Below, in pieces: positions 44,481 through 56,481 of a DNA stretch of 64,000 nt. The position numbers and the translations under genes were made by a program. Source of the DNA: Apium graveolens (Eukaryota; Streptophyta; Magnoliopsida; Apiales; Apiaceae); contig NC_133648.1 in NCBI RefSeq assembly GCF_009905375.1, positions 23,925,884 through 23,989,883 on the forward strand, given 5' to 3'. Under the pieces are notes generated by a model. That model was not told where the DNA came from. It worked only from the letters and a program-made list of their open reading frames with translations, and did no database searches. Position 1 is the first letter of the stretch; every line of letters begins with the position of its first letter.

Positions 44481-46094
44481 AGTCTATGCTTTCTGCATCA
44501 GCCACCAAACACACTAGGTGTACCTCACCATGTTCATATATATCTTGTAAGCTTCTCATTCTAGGATTTCTGGGCTCATCCTCGTCAAATTCTTCTTCTC
44601 CAAGTGTATCAAAACTTTTAACTGGGATTTTAGAAATTTGAACATCTTCCTCTGCTGGTGCTTTATTCCAGTTCCACGCATCATCTTCTTCAATTTTCAC
44701 ATCTCGACTTACAACCACCTTCATAAAAATCGGGTCCAGGAGCCTATATGCTTTTGCTTTCTCGTCGTATCCAATGAAAATGTACTTCCTGCTCTTGTCA
44801 TCCAATTTGTTCCTCCTTTGATCCGGTACATGTGAATATGCTAGGCTCCCAAAAACTTTAAGATGTGACACAGTAGGCTTTTTTCCACTCCATAATTCTT
44901 GAGGAGTTTTAATTCCCAAGTTTGAGTGAGGACACCGATTTTGAATATAAACGGCACACTGCACAGCCTCTGCCCAGAGCTCTTTAGGCAGTTTTTTGCA
45001 CTTTAACATTGACCGAACCATGTCTAAGATAGTTCGATTCTTGCGTTCAGCCACGCCATTCTGTTGTGGTGAATATGGAGCAGTTAAAAACCTTCTAATT
45101 CCATGTTCTTCACAATATTCAGTGAATGCTTTTGATGTATATTCTCCGCCATTATCTGAACGCAATGACATGATTTGTAGTCCTGCCTTCTTTTCTACCA
45201 GCACTTTAAATTTCTTGAAAACTTTCAATGCCTCGGATTTTTCATTTAAGAAATAAACCCATGTTCTTCGAGAATAATCATCGATGAAAGTAATAAAGTA
45301 CCTCCTGGAACCATATGACAGGGTGTAATTGGACCACATATGTCTGTGTGCACTAGCTCGAGAGGCTTTGAGGCTCGATAGATTGCCTTCTTCTGGAATG
45401 AGTTCCTTGTTTGCTTGCCCAGCACACACACTTCACAAAAATCGCCTGTACAATCCAAGCATGGCATCCCATAGACCATTCTTTTACTCGCCATCTCTTT
45501 CAAACCACCATAATGTAAGTGTCCAAGTCTCTTGTGCCATAAAATTGCATTGTCCCCTGACTTTGTTTGCAAACACATCTCCTGAATATTTTTCAAATTT
45601 AATTTGAACATCCGGTTTTCAGACATCTCAGCCTTAGCAATTATTCTGCCATATTTGTCCTTCAGGGACATGACTTTATTTTCCATAAAAATAGAGTATC
45701 CCTTTTCAAGCAGCTGTCCAAGACTTAGAATATTATTCTTCATGTCAGGAACGTAGTAAACATCTTCAATAGTTCCTTGTTTTTCGTCCTTTCTAGTGAT
45801 GCAAATTTCACCCTTTCCTTTCACTTCAATTTTTGACGAATCTCCAAATGATATAACTCCAGAATTTATTTCCTTTAAATCAGTAAATAGATGCTTGAGG
45901 CCAGACATATGATTGTTGGCCCCACTATCAAGATACCACACAATTTCATCTTCAGGAATCATACATTTGCATACCATGAGTAGAACACCTTTATCTTGCT
46001 TTTCCTCCGTTTCGGCCAGATTTGATTGTTCCTCAACCTTCTTGTTATACCAGCAGTCTTTGGCAAAATGACCATGTTTCCGTAATTGTAGCAT
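44481..46094 (-). pseudogene. Copia 2 protease and integrase
   Basis: The aspartic protease motif YLDSGANNHMSG lies at about 45930. The pre-integrase zinc block (LWHKRLGHLHYGG) lies at about 45540, with [11 protein letters not shown] following. Integrase catalytic residues lie in [16 protein letters not shown] and VAERKNRT. A frameshift near 45310-45330, between MVPGG and [15 protein letters not shown], separates two otherwise open frames. The acidic region downstream of the integrase leads into reverse transcriptase without a stop. Confidence 0.92.
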
Positions 46095-46957
46095 TCAACG
46101 GATCTGCTACCTCTTACAGGATTGAACCTTCTTCCTCTGCTGTGACCTCGTACTTGTCCTCTCCAGTTTGGTTGATATGTTTGAGCCTTTTCTTCATATC
46201 TACTACTTCCAGGCCCACGTCCTCTGCCTCTGGAAAAATTATGATTTGTACGTCCACGTCCTCTTCCTGGTCCTCTAGAATATTGCGTGTATAACACCTT
46301 CTCTTTGTCTTCAACAGTGACATCAGTTTTTAGTACTTGAGAGTCCACCTCTTCCTTTTTCAACAAACATTCTGAATATGCTTGTAATGATCCCATGAGT
46401 TGATCAACGGTCATAGTTTCTGTATCATTTGACTCTTCAATAGAAATCCCAACAAGCTACAACTTTGTGTTCAATGATCGTAATATTTTCTCATTAACAC
46501 GAGCATCTTCAATCTTTTCTCCGTAATTCTTCATTTGATTTACAACCGAGGAAACTCTCGTGAAGTAATACGGAACTGATTCCGTATCTTTCATATGCAA
46601 AGACTCAAATTCACCACGTAGGGTTTGTAATCGTACCTTTTTTACTTTATCCACGCCTTTAAAATTGTTCTGCGAAATTTCCCAGGCCTCCTTCGCTCTT
46701 GCTGCAGATGCGATTTTCTCAAACATGGCTTCATCTAAGCCCATATGTATGATAGACAAGGCTTGTTGATCTTGTTTCCGTGCTTGTAATAGTTTGTTTT
46801 TCTGAGCCTGATTCAAGGCTCCTTCAATCTCTGGTTCATCGTATCCTTTCTCGACAATCTCCCATGCCTCCTGTGATCCAAGCAATGCTTTCATCCGGAT
46901 GCACCAGTGACCATAGTTGTCTTTTGTAAGCTTTGGGACTGAAACAAAATTGCTCAT
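46064..46957 (-). pseudogene. Copia 2 gag
   Basis: It starts at ATG 46957 with MSNFVSVPKLTKDNYGHWCI, a typical copia capsid start, and continues through EAWEILQNNFKGVD-like text (SQNN here) and LRGEFESLHM. A stop after LRSLNTKL (about 46455) breaks it; the frame reopens with TVDQLMGSLQAYSE and an Arg/Gly-rich RNA-binding segment. The zinc knuckle (CYNYG then KHGHFAKDC) is split by a one-base frameshift near 46080. The second cysteine of the usual CX2C pair appears as tyrosine. Confidence 0.92.
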
Positions 46958-46989
46958 TTTAATTTGATGATGGCTCTGATGTATCTAGC

Positions 46990-47000
46990 TCTGATACCAA
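46990..47000 (-). other. Primer-binding site of copia 2
   Basis: On the minus strand this reads TTGGTATCAGAG just after the 5' LTR and is complementary to initiator tRNA-Met. Confidence 0.88.
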
Positions 47001-47002
47001 TC

Positions 47003-47280
47003 TGTTAGGGTATTGGGGTGTTGCTGTGTATAGAATTCTAGTATAATTTCAGTAATCTCAAACACAAAGGCTGAACAGTTACTGCTGGAACTTGTTCTCT
47101 GCTACTACTACATTATATTTGTGTTCTGATGATTAAAAATAATACAACCTTCTCCACTTATAGTAGGAGAATTTAGAAGATCATACATGAACCTATCAGT
47201 TACATCCTTTGAGTTCCATGGACCACAATTAATGTGTCTTTTGATATTTCTAATATAAAGAATTTAGTTTATAATTAACA
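47003..47280 (-). repeat. 5' LTR of copia 2
   Basis: Upstream LTR in minus-strand orientation, nearly identical to 42667-42944, and flanked outside by taaat. Confidence 0.93.
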
Positions 47281-47285
47281 TAAAT

Positions 47286-48204
47286 ATATCCCAAATTGAA
47301 TTTTTTTTTCTAATTTAATTGTAAGAGCATCTCCAACTCACTACACCTGTTAGGTATAATATCTACGTGTTACTCTATTATACGTAATGGCAAGACGTGT
47401 TAGATATAAATTTAGATAATGAAAAACAAGCACGTCATCTAACCTAAATTTTATTCAAAATTTTATTATTTGTTTTTATAACATGTTTAAAATTTAAATA
47501 TATAATATTATAATATGAAAATGATATATATATTTATATATATCTTCATAATTATTATAAGTATAGATGTACTGCTTAGTATTTTTATTATCAAAAAAAT
47601 GTTATGTAATATTAACTGTGATAAAGTTATTTTATTGTTAACTAAATTTATAAAAATTCTAATATATTAATATATGTTTTAGTCATATATTTTATTTTAT
47701 ATGTAAGTAATGTTCATAATAATTACTCATTTTTATTTTATAATGTTTACTTTAAAATATTGATATAAATATAAAAATGTTATAATATTATATAAAATAT
47801 CTTTTTATTAAATATATTATTTTATTTCCACTAATATAAAACATAATTAATTAAACTTCTTTTCAAAAAAAGAAATAACTAAACTTTTTCATTTATATAT
47901 AAAATTAATAAAAAGAGTAATATTATGAATATAGCTAATAATTATAACTAATGTCATTGGAGCAAAAATGATTACAGGTTCAATAAAATTTTAGCTAATC
48001 ATATTTTAGCTAACAGTTTTAGATTTTATCCTTGTAGATGCGGGTTACTACTACTACACAATCCATACCTTCCAGGATTCATTAATGTTTTTTCTTATAT
48101 ATAAATTGTCAAATATCGTGTACAAATCAGGACATTTAAAAGAATTGAAAATATTATACTCATTTGCTGATTGATTTATATCAGTAGTAATATTTTTTAT
48201 CAAG
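47286..48204. other. AT-rich gene-free interval
   Basis: The phrase gagcatctccaac (about 47326) is a common terminus of plant PIF/Harbinger or hAT MITEs, and 'cattggagc' near 47955 may be the decayed opposite end. No coding sequence. The last 80 bases look like an intron leading to the CSN1 fragment. Confidence 0.4.
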
Positions 48205-48559
48205 GTGTTGCAATATATGATGGCCTCTGTGCACTTGCAAGTTTTGACGGAACCGAGCAGAAGGCCAAGGTCATCGACAAAATTAATTTTGGCAACTTTC
48301 TAGAGTTGGTTACTGAAGTGAGGGAACTTATTCATGATTTTTATTCAAGTCATTATGCTTCATGCTTGGACTACCTTGAAGGTGTACGACCAAATTCATA
48401 GCAAAGCTCTGAAACAGTATATACCTCCATTTGTGTCTGTTTATATGCGCATGATAGCCGATACTTTCAAAACCCAAACCCGTGGCTGGGTTAGAGGATG
48501 AACCAAATTACTTGATAACAGAAAATCAAATACAGGCTTGTATAAATTTGCATAACTAA
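48205..48559 (+). pseudogene. COP9 signalosome subunit 1 (CSN1/FUS6) fragment
   Basis: Translation gives GLCALASFDGTEQKAKVIDK, FLELVTEVRELIHDFYSSHY and ASCLDYLE. After a frame change and a short deletion it gives VYDQIHSKALKQY, PPFVSVYMRMIADTFK and, in yet another frame, LITENQIQACINLHN before TAA at 48557. This matches the PCI-domain half of plant CSN1, a subunit of the nuclear COP9 signalosome that deneddylates cullins. At least two frame changes and a deletion before VYDQI make it a pseudogene. The pieces follow each other without long introns. A possible splice acceptor (tatcaag) precedes the first base. No partner exists in duplication copy 1. Confidence 0.9.
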
Positions 48560-49550
48560 ATCTTGTATGGCCAGACATGCTATTTACATCCTTCAGATTA
48601 TTCTAGCATTTCTTCTGGAATGTCATTAGACATCCGGAGTCTATAGAGTTCTTCAACGAGTTGCATCAAAGGAATTATCATTTGTAGTTAAGCCAAAGTG
48701 TTCAAGAAGAAAAAAAAAATAATACTCTTGGACGCAGCTAGTGACTATATTTATAGTGATCAAATAAAACCTAATTTATAGGGTATTCTAGTAATTTTTA
48801 GCAAATATTTATTATTTTTACAACTTAAATATCCATATATGAGTTATATTTGAGGTAAAATTTAACTATAGGACATATAAATAGTTTTGAAATAAAATGG
48901 GATATATTTATAAAGTGACCCCTAAATTTGGGACATATTACACAAATTTCCTTTATTTTTATATTACATTCAAATATTTTAAATTATTACTTAAAATTTA
49001 ACGATTATTATTTACAATATCAAATTGATAAATCAATCAAATATAACTTATTTTACATCTAATAGTGTAATATAATTTTAATAAAAGATATTTAATGTGC
49101 AATTTCAGTCCACCGTATCATCTTTTCTCCTTCGTTCTTCCTATTTAGCTGAACGCACTTCACTTCGGCATTATTGCAATTATTTTTTATTTTGCATTCA
49201 AATATTCTTAATTATTACTTAAAATTTAACAATTATTATTTATAATAACAAATTGATAAATCAATCAAATATAACTTATTTTACTTCTAATAGTTCAATA
49301 TAATTTTTAATAAAGAATATTTAAAATATTATATATTTTATATAAAAATCAGATTTTTATTTAGACTTCTTAAAATGCTAAACTTTTATCGGGGTCTAAA
49401 CTAAACTTTATCTGGGATTTTTCGAATTTCACGCTGAGAAAAAATAATTAAGGCCCTCGCCAGGTTGGACTTTTTTCTTGATGGGCTTTTTTTGTAGTTT
49501 TTTTCAGTATGGGCCGGAATTTCGGTCCTCTGTTCCGGAACAACAGTGAA

Positions 49551-51273
49551 ATGCGGACAATCGGAGAACCCTTGCCGGAATTAAACGACGGCCTCTTCTA
49601 TTCCAATCGCGTCCGACCCTCTGATTCTGGTATTTTATATCTATGTAACTATTTTCTATTTTCTCTTACACAAAATAAATTTGTGTAATCATTATTCTAA
49701 CTCACTACATTATATAAACAGGTCTCACACTTATTCATTTTTACTCCACCAAGTACAAGAGTTCAGCTCCTTTGCAAGGGTAATCCACTTTATCACTATA
49801 CTTATCTTCTTTTTTTAAATTACAATTGAGTTTATTTTCTCGGGTGAACGAGAGTCGAAACCAGAACTAGTGACATTGTGACAACAATAGAGAAACCCTT
49901 ACGAATTGACCCACAGAAAGTAGTGTTTATAAGCTTCAGATTCTGCAATTAAAGTTGTTGTTCCATATATTGATATTGTATGAGTTTTGGAATTGTTGTA
50001 GCTTTATAGTTAGTAGTATCTCGCGTAATTTATAAGTTGTCTAGATGTTGCGAATTTTGTCTGAAATTTAAGCGTCTGGGTTGCTTTATTTATAATTAGT
50101 TCTGTTAACTGTTGCAAAGGTGCTCCTGCCTTCTGCTACGATAGAGTTCAATTCGTAACTCTTATCTCTCCTATGATTGAAACTTTATCAACTACAGAAA
50201 TATGTTGAATAATACTAATGCATTAGGGTATATAGCTTTATGGACCTACACTTTGCCCACTCCTGAGTGCATGTTAATGTTAGTGTGCAAACTCTAACTT
50301 TTCTCTTTTTTCATGAATGGCTGACGGATGGTTGCAGAGAATCGAGAATGGACAGGTTAGTTTTCAAATTGACATAAATGTCTTTTGATTGTCTGGGGTT
50401 GTAGAAACTAGTGTTTCTCAAAGTGCGAATTCCCTTGCAGATAACCGTTGATGACACGATTGTTACAGACCCTATCAAAGTTCTAAGGTATTGTGGTATA
50501 TTGGTTTGATTTAGTAGTTAGTACATCTTTGTACTGTTTTTTGATAAGCTTGATACTAGTGCTGCTTCAGAATTGCAATATCATCGAATTCCTTGGAGAG
50601 AACCTGATGCACCATACTTGCTTGGAGTTCTATTTGAAGATGATCATTTGGTATATAACAAACTTCAGTCTCATCGTCCAGAGTATAATATATGTAGTTG
50701 CATATTTTTTAAAGTTTAAAGTCTATGTATGCAGATTAATAGGAAGTTAAATAGGGTGCATTTAAGTCTTATCAGATATTTATCTGAATTTATTGTTTTA
50801 TGGCCTTTCTTTGGTTCTCCTTCTGTTTCCCAGAAGAAGTTATATTGTAATCTTCTATTTTACTTTAGGGTCCACAAGTATGACGAAAAGAAAAACCCTT
50901 TGCAAGCTATCTTACAAATGTGGCTCTAATGAGATGATTTGTGTGTAAACATAAGATATATAGATGTCAGGTTCACTTATTTGATGGTTTCTTGTTTAAT
51001 GTTGAGGTGTATATATTGTATGCAGATTGCACTAGACAAGCCATCCGGTCTCCAAGTTTTACCGGGAGGACTATTCCAGCACCGGACTGTTTTGACTCAA
51101 TTACAGTGGCACGCAATCAAACAAAGTTCTATATTTGCATGTCAACAGACAAACCCTGTCCCTGTTCATGGTCAACTCTTATATCAGCAAAGACAAAGCT
51201 TGCAAAAGCTTGTATATCGGCATATTTTGCAGATGGAACCTCAACTCTTGGGAGTACTAGGAAAATAACCTGA
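49551..51273 (+). pseudogene. RNA pseudouridine synthase (RluA-type) pseudogene, copy 2
   Basis: Exons 49551-49629, 49722-49779, 50328-50355, 50441-50487, 50560-50650 and 51026 to about 51271 correspond one to one with copy 1. The same deletion of the catalytic HRL-type loop after PVPVH is present, so inactivation came before the segmental duplication. Specific to this copy: the acceptor before exon 3 reads ctgacgg instead of ctgacag, losing the AG, and ITVDDTIV replaces ITVDGTIV. No MITE lies in intron 2. The end of homology after FADGTSTLGSTRK is the same as in copy 1. Confidence 0.87.
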
Positions 51274-53170
51274 GTTTGGAAAATAAGTTTTTGGAATATA
51301 ATTTTCTATGATCCCACAAGATTTTCTGAAAAATAATTTAGATTCCTTTGTAAAGTTCTAAATCATTGTTTTAATGAACTGTTCTAAGAATCTGGAAATT
51401 GTTTACCCTAATATGATAACAGTTTCCAAATATCCTCCTTAGAAATACATTTTATTATATTTGAACTACACAGAAATCCGGATTCTGTTTGTCTTAGACC
51501 AAACAAATGGATAATCAGAAATTTGTTTTAGCCAAATTAAACAGACTTTAGAAGATCATTAAAATATATTCTGAATCGATATTTTTTGCGAAACTGATGT
51601 AGCTCAAGTCCAAAATATTTACGTGCATGGCATGCTCAGCTAAAATAAAATAACTGTATGAAGTTGTTTTTGTTCGTGGCTGTTGACAACAAATCTTCCT
51701 GTAGTTGTGGACCCTTGGGAGTTAAGTTCATCTATTATTATATAAGTTTAAATATTGAATCTTTTCTTTCAGTATGTGGCAACCACGTAGTATAGATAAT
51801 AGTATAGATGAGTGTTTTAACAATATACCTTTTAAGTTTTAACAGTTTATTATATAACCTTAAAGAGCAAATTTATTAATAATATAACAACTGTTGTTGG
51901 GGTTTGGAAAAAGTAGTGCTTACCCAAATTATAAATTATACTCCATTCTAATTATTATAGTAAGCCATAAATATAAACATTCATATCGCGAAGTTTTAAA
52001 ACACTAGTGGGAGGACCAAGCTGGATTTTATTTGTATCTTGGGAACAAACATTTTTAATTATTTCGAGTAACCGGGAAACGTGGAACATCCTCATATTTC
52101 TTCCTTCTTTCTTTTTTTCCCATAAAAGTAGGTGATTAAGATTAAACAGAAAAGTTTTACTAAAGATTAAACATAACTTATTGAATCTAATTTGAATTCA
52201 TATTTCAAAATGTTATATAATCTATTACATTTTTTATATACATTTTTAATTACTCCTGTAGTTTCATGTTAGTAATTTCATCATATGCGTTAAATATGAT
52301 TCATTAAATAATTCATATACTAGTTATTAAGAGTATCAAAATTATATATTATTAAGAGTATCAAAATTATATTTTTTAAAAATAAATATATTATCAAATT
52401 AATAAATTATTTGCAAGATAAAATCTTGGACATATTATATATTAAACTTACAAAACAATTTATTTGTTAACAACTAATTTAGTTTATAAGTTGAAAATTG
52501 TATGAATCAAAACTATTGGTTGAAATCATTTTATAAAATATGAGTAGCTAGTTATAAATGCATATCTTGTAATCTATATTGGTCAAAATCATTTCGTTCA
52601 TATCGCTTCAACTTCATATTTGAGTCGTTGAAAGTATTTATCATGCGGTTCATATTGGCGATCCACGTGATAAGTTTTAATTGGTCAAAAGCATTTTGTG
52701 CGGATTGCTCTTGCATCATATCTGAGTCATTCATTAAAATTGCTTATCATGTGGTCCATATATTCGTGGACAGCTATCCGCGTGATAATCTTTTATTGGT
52801 CAAAATTGTTTTGTGCGGATCGCTTTTGCATCTTGCATATCAAGCGATCCATATTCGTTGTACACGTTCAATTCTGAACTTAACCGTTGGTTGATTTTTG
52901 TCAAGCACAACTCATGTTACTCCTATAAATTACTCTTCTTGTTATCCTCGTGTAGAACTTGTATCTTTAACTCTTTTTCTCTCCCCCTACTTCCCATTTA
53001 ACACATCTCTTTAATTTTTTCGGTGAACTTTCCATATCCTTCTACAAGTTTACTGTTAAATATTCAAACCAACGCTCAAAAATCATGCATCCTGTAATTT
53101 TAAACACTATTTATCCCTCAAAATTTGAATAGATCAAAGAGGATTGTTTATGATACATCAAAAAAAAATT
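51274..53170. other. Gene-free interval in duplication copy 2
   Basis: Counterpart of 35987-37890, with the same two-unit repeat with 'gatccgcgtgataa' (about 52650-52870) and the same TATA-like cctataaatta (about 52921) with its pyrimidine-rich leader. No coding region recognised. Confidence 0.45.
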
Positions 53171-53492
53171 CTAGGTGGAGAAAGACTTTGAGGGAGCGGT
53201 ATCCAATTCTTCCTCCAATGCTTCTTGGACTAAACGCACTTCCCTTGATAACATATTTCTTCTAGTGTACGCCCTGTCAGAAATCACTAATGAGATTTTC
53301 GACAACTGGGACTGCAACTTCTTCATACTTACATGCCATAAGCAGAGCTGTGATCCCAACTAGCTGGAGCTTTTTACGTACCACAGGGTGAATGGCCAAG
53401 AACCTATCAATTAGATTCACAGTCAAGTACAGGGTCTCCTGCATCAGCTCGAACTTGAAGTGGATCTGCTCATTCCATGATATAGTTAACAA
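53171..53492 (-). pseudogene. Cyclin B fragment, copy 2
   Basis: It has the same content as 37891-38212 and is slightly closer to the family: [56 protein letters not shown]. The same frameshift precedes [11 protein letters not shown]. It covers about 90 residues around the first cyclin box; no exon boundary is visible inside, so it could be part of a processed copy. Confidence 0.9.
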
Positions 53493-54451
53493 TGTTTGCT
53501 GTATAGTACTTCAAATTGTAAAAGACAATAATGTTTAACACCAACCTCAATTGAATAGTAAATTGCAGTATTTACTTGTAAGGTAGATTCATGGTTCTTA
53601 TATTTTTTTTTTATGTTTTCATGTAACTATTTTCATATAAAGGAGGACTTTCCATTTCAATTGTGTAGTTTTTCAACCCTAGTTATGCCGTGCTCTTGCT
53701 GATATTGACATCACTGCTATTCTTCCAAACATATTTCGCTGATAAAGTTCCCAAATTTCTTGTTGAACATAAAAATTTTGTAAACAGTTTAAGTATAATC
53801 TGCACATGTATACATACAGGTATTTTTGATCTCTTGTTGCTACATATGCAAATTTTATTGCAGATATCCTGTCCCTCTTTGCAATTATGACTAATACACA
53901 TGTAATTAGTATACATAAAGAAATAACAATTGTAGATACATTAAAAGATGACAAATGCAGATTTCCTATGTCGGATGCACATATAATTGTGCTTCCTTAT
54001 TTGTAATTATTCAACAGTCAATATTTTTAATTACAAAGTACATTCGTGAAAAGATTTAAGCATGTTACTAAGCAATATTAGCAAATTTACTTGTAAACAA
54101 GTTGCAATTACTTTGAAAATTGATAATACCTTTCAAGATATGTAATCCTACGTTTAATTGATAGCAACTCAATGAATTACATAAACTATTTCAACGTATT
54201 GATAATGATAACCAATAAGTATAATGCTAATAGATCCAAAAACTAAAGACATGTCGAGAATTACATGAACCGGTATTAATAGGTAAATACTAATAAATCC
54301 AGGTCAAGTAACTAAGACAAAGTTCTTTTTTTTTGCCCAGTAATTAACACAATGTTAATATAATATAAAAACAGCCATAAAGTACATGTAAGAGTTCCTA
54401 ATTTCATCATAATAAAATCAAATCCCAACAAATTTCCCTATCGCACAGTAA
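53493..54451. other. Gene-free interval
   Basis: Counterpart of 38213-39167; AT-rich and non-coding. An 'aataaaa' string read on the plus strand near 54411 is not a usable signal for the minus-strand gene. Confidence 0.5.
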
Positions 54452-54988
54452 TTAGTACAGCGATTTAACAATACTAAGAACTTCTTCTTGATTCTCACCC
54501 TGCTGAATATAACGTTTAGCCAGCTCTAACCTATCCCTGTACTCGGGTTTTTTCTGGGCCATGTTGCTTAGCAGGCGATTTATCTTTTCCCGTATATATG
54601 GCGAGCGTACTGTGTTAAACTCATATTCAACAGCATTACCCTTCTTTTTTGTAATCTTTAAGTTTTCTCGCATGCCCGATTTAACCAAAGCATAACGAAA
54701 TCGATACTGGCTAATTCTTACCGCTGGAGTAAGGATGGAAGACGGGTCTTGAAAGCGAAAGCAGATGGAAGGCTTACAGCATGTTCCATAGTAGTGTCCG
54801 AGAAGAGTGCGTAAATTGACAAGGCTGCATGATTCTTCTGGGGTTATTTTTGGGCTTGGCATGACAGGTTTCGAAGTGTTGGTGCTCTCGCTTATAGTGA
54901 GGTTCATTAAGGCATTGATGGGAGGGCTAAAAGAATCTGTTATTGTGAGTTTTTCGAAAGCTGCGATGGCAGGAGCTACGTAATCCAT
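54452..54988 (-). CDS. Hypothetical protein, 178 codons, intact ORF
   Basis: This is the only complete ordinary ORF with gene-like context. It starts at ATG 54988 (MDYVAPAIAAFEKL) and ends with TAA at 54452. I do not recognise the family. The first 65 residues are rich in Ser, Thr and Pro. A Cys-containing middle (HYYGTCCKPSICFRFQD) follows, then a basic region (MRENLKITKKKGNAVEYEFN) and a charged, probably helical C-terminus (PEYRDRLELAKRYIQQGENQ). There is no signal peptide or membrane span. A TATA box lies about 65 bases upstream. The truncated, frameshifted paralogue at 39168-39428 matches only the 3' half. The ORF could be a real orphan gene, the last exon of a larger gene, or a domesticated viral or transposon gene; I cannot decide. 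Confidence 0.6.
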   Translation of the reverse strand: MDYVAPAIAAFEKLTITDSFSPPINALMNLTISESTNTSKPVMPSPKITPEESCSLVNLRTLLGHYYGTCCKPSICFRFQDPSSILTPAVRISQYRFRYALVKSGMRENLKITKKKGNAVEYEFNTVRSPYIREKINRLLSNMAQKKPEYRDRLELAKRYIQQGENQEEVLSIVKSLY

Positions 54989-55053
54989 CTAGAATGAACT
55001 CAATAGATGCTCAGGATTTACTTGATGATGTACGATCAAGGCTTCATACAATA

Positions 55054-55064
55054 TATATTTATAG
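55054..55064 (-). promoter_or_regulatory. TATA box upstream of the 178-codon ORF
   Basis: On the minus strand the sequence reads tctctataaatatatattg, a strong plant TATA box (TATAAATA) about 66-76 bases before ATG 54988. That leaves a plausible 35-45 base leader. It is absent from copy 1 because of the deletion. Confidence 0.6.
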
Positions 55065-56481
55065 AGACTTTTAATAGTCCGACTATGCTTAGGAATCAGG
55101 CTCCTCCTGTCCTGTGTTTACCGATCGATCTATGGTTTGGATTTAACATTTAACTAAAGTAAAAAGCCATGCTAGGCACGGGTCTCTATTTTTATCGAAA
55201 TATTATTTCGAACGAATTTACGTCTATGAGAAATTAATTTTCGAATACAAGAAATGATTATTTTAACTTTATTTTATATTCATACATCAATTACTTGAAG
55301 TTTGTTTATAGGGATATGCATTGGGCCATGATCAGGAAGTGTTATTTGATCCCCAAACTCACCCTACACCCCGAATGGATATTCTATTCCTTTACAGTCC
55401 TCACTCGACTCGAATGGGGAATCCTGCGAGAATTCTGGATATAATTAAAAATAATAATCATGTATTTTTATTTTTTTAAAAAAATTCTACTAATTCGTAT
55501 TATACAAAAACATTAGTAATATCTCATATTTTTAAAATCAAATCATATTAAAATTGATTTACAATATAAAAATATGATAAATTAAAATTTAGACAAATAT
55601 TTCTCAAAACAAAAGGGCAAAATTGATTTACATTTTTATAATTTCTCAAAACAAAAGGGCAAAATTGTGATTTCACGACCATTAAAATGGCTCTTTTTAC
55701 CCTTAATTGACATATAATATATAGTAGGAGAAGTTTGTTAAATTTATTTAATATTAGTTAAAGTTTCAATTTATAATAAAATAACAGAATGCTTTTTTGG
55801 TAAGTTACCTTTAGGAATCAAAGTTTTGATCGTATACTTTATATCAATAGATAAAAACCAATACATAAAAATCATGGATTACATATAAAATAAAATATTA
55901 TGTTACATTTAAATAAATTTTAATTACTATTTTATAAGAATAATGTATTTATTTTTAAAAATAGTTTCAAAAAAAATAATAAACAATTTAGTAAAAATAA
56001 TTTCCTTTTTTTCGAGGTTGTAACTTTTTTTTTGAATAATTAGGCTAATACATAAGTGTTTTATTTAGGGATGAACATGAATAAAACAATCGACTACAAT
56101 TCAAAATATGCTAAGAAATAATTATTTTTTACAAATATGAATTATAACCTTACAAATGAGTAACCGTTCTTAAAAAAAATTCAAAATTTTTGGCAAAACG
56201 ACATTCAATCCAGAATTTGGGACGACAAATAATAAAATTTTAATTTGAACTCAGAGCAAAGAAATAATTTAGTTGAAGAAAAAATCGTAAATTTGTATTT
56301 GATATTAAAAATGCGCAAAAGTCTTATCGGTCAGGTTTTATTCAATTTTTAAAAAGTCCAGTTTTTAAAATAAATAGGGTCAGACTTTTTTAAAATAGTG
56401 TCGGGTCGACTTCCTCATAAATATGAGATCTATTTTAGGTCCGTGAGCAGATTGGGCCGGATTTTATCAGTGTTTTTCTTA
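55065..56481. other. Gene-free right end of duplication copy 2
   Basis: 55065-55865 is present only in copy 2. 55870-56481 is shared with 39440-40050. A GC-richer patch near 55320-55440 has no recognisable coding sense. A pair of 'atttctcaaaacaaaagggc' direct repeats lies at about 55600 and 55640. Confidence 0.5.

Larger units (their letters stand above)
42662..47285 (-). mobile_element. Copia retrotransposon 2 (4.6 kb, young)
   Basis: The complete element is 42667-47280 on the minus strand. LTRs are 278 bp each (42667-42944 and 47003-47280) with TGTTAG...TTAACA ends, differing at about four positions. The target duplication is taaat (42662-42666, 47281-47285). A primer site for initiator tRNA-Met (TGGTATCAGAG on the minus strand, 46990-47000) adjoins the 5' LTR, and a polypurine tract adjoins the other. 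The coding order gag, protease, integrase, RT, RNase H marks Ty1/copia. The few LTR differences suggest recent insertion. A handful of stops and frameshifts remain. Confidence 0.95.
48790..56481. repeat. Segmental duplication copy 2
   Basis: It is collinear with 9876-10360 plus 27356-40050, and lacks the Helitron, hAT MITE, CACTA 2, tandem duplication and TA MITE seen in copy 1. It therefore keeps the pre-insertion sites for all of them. It also keeps about 1.15 kb (54710-55865) that copy 1 lacks. It ends where TCTATACTATTATATTAAAG begins at 56482. Confidence 0.88.
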
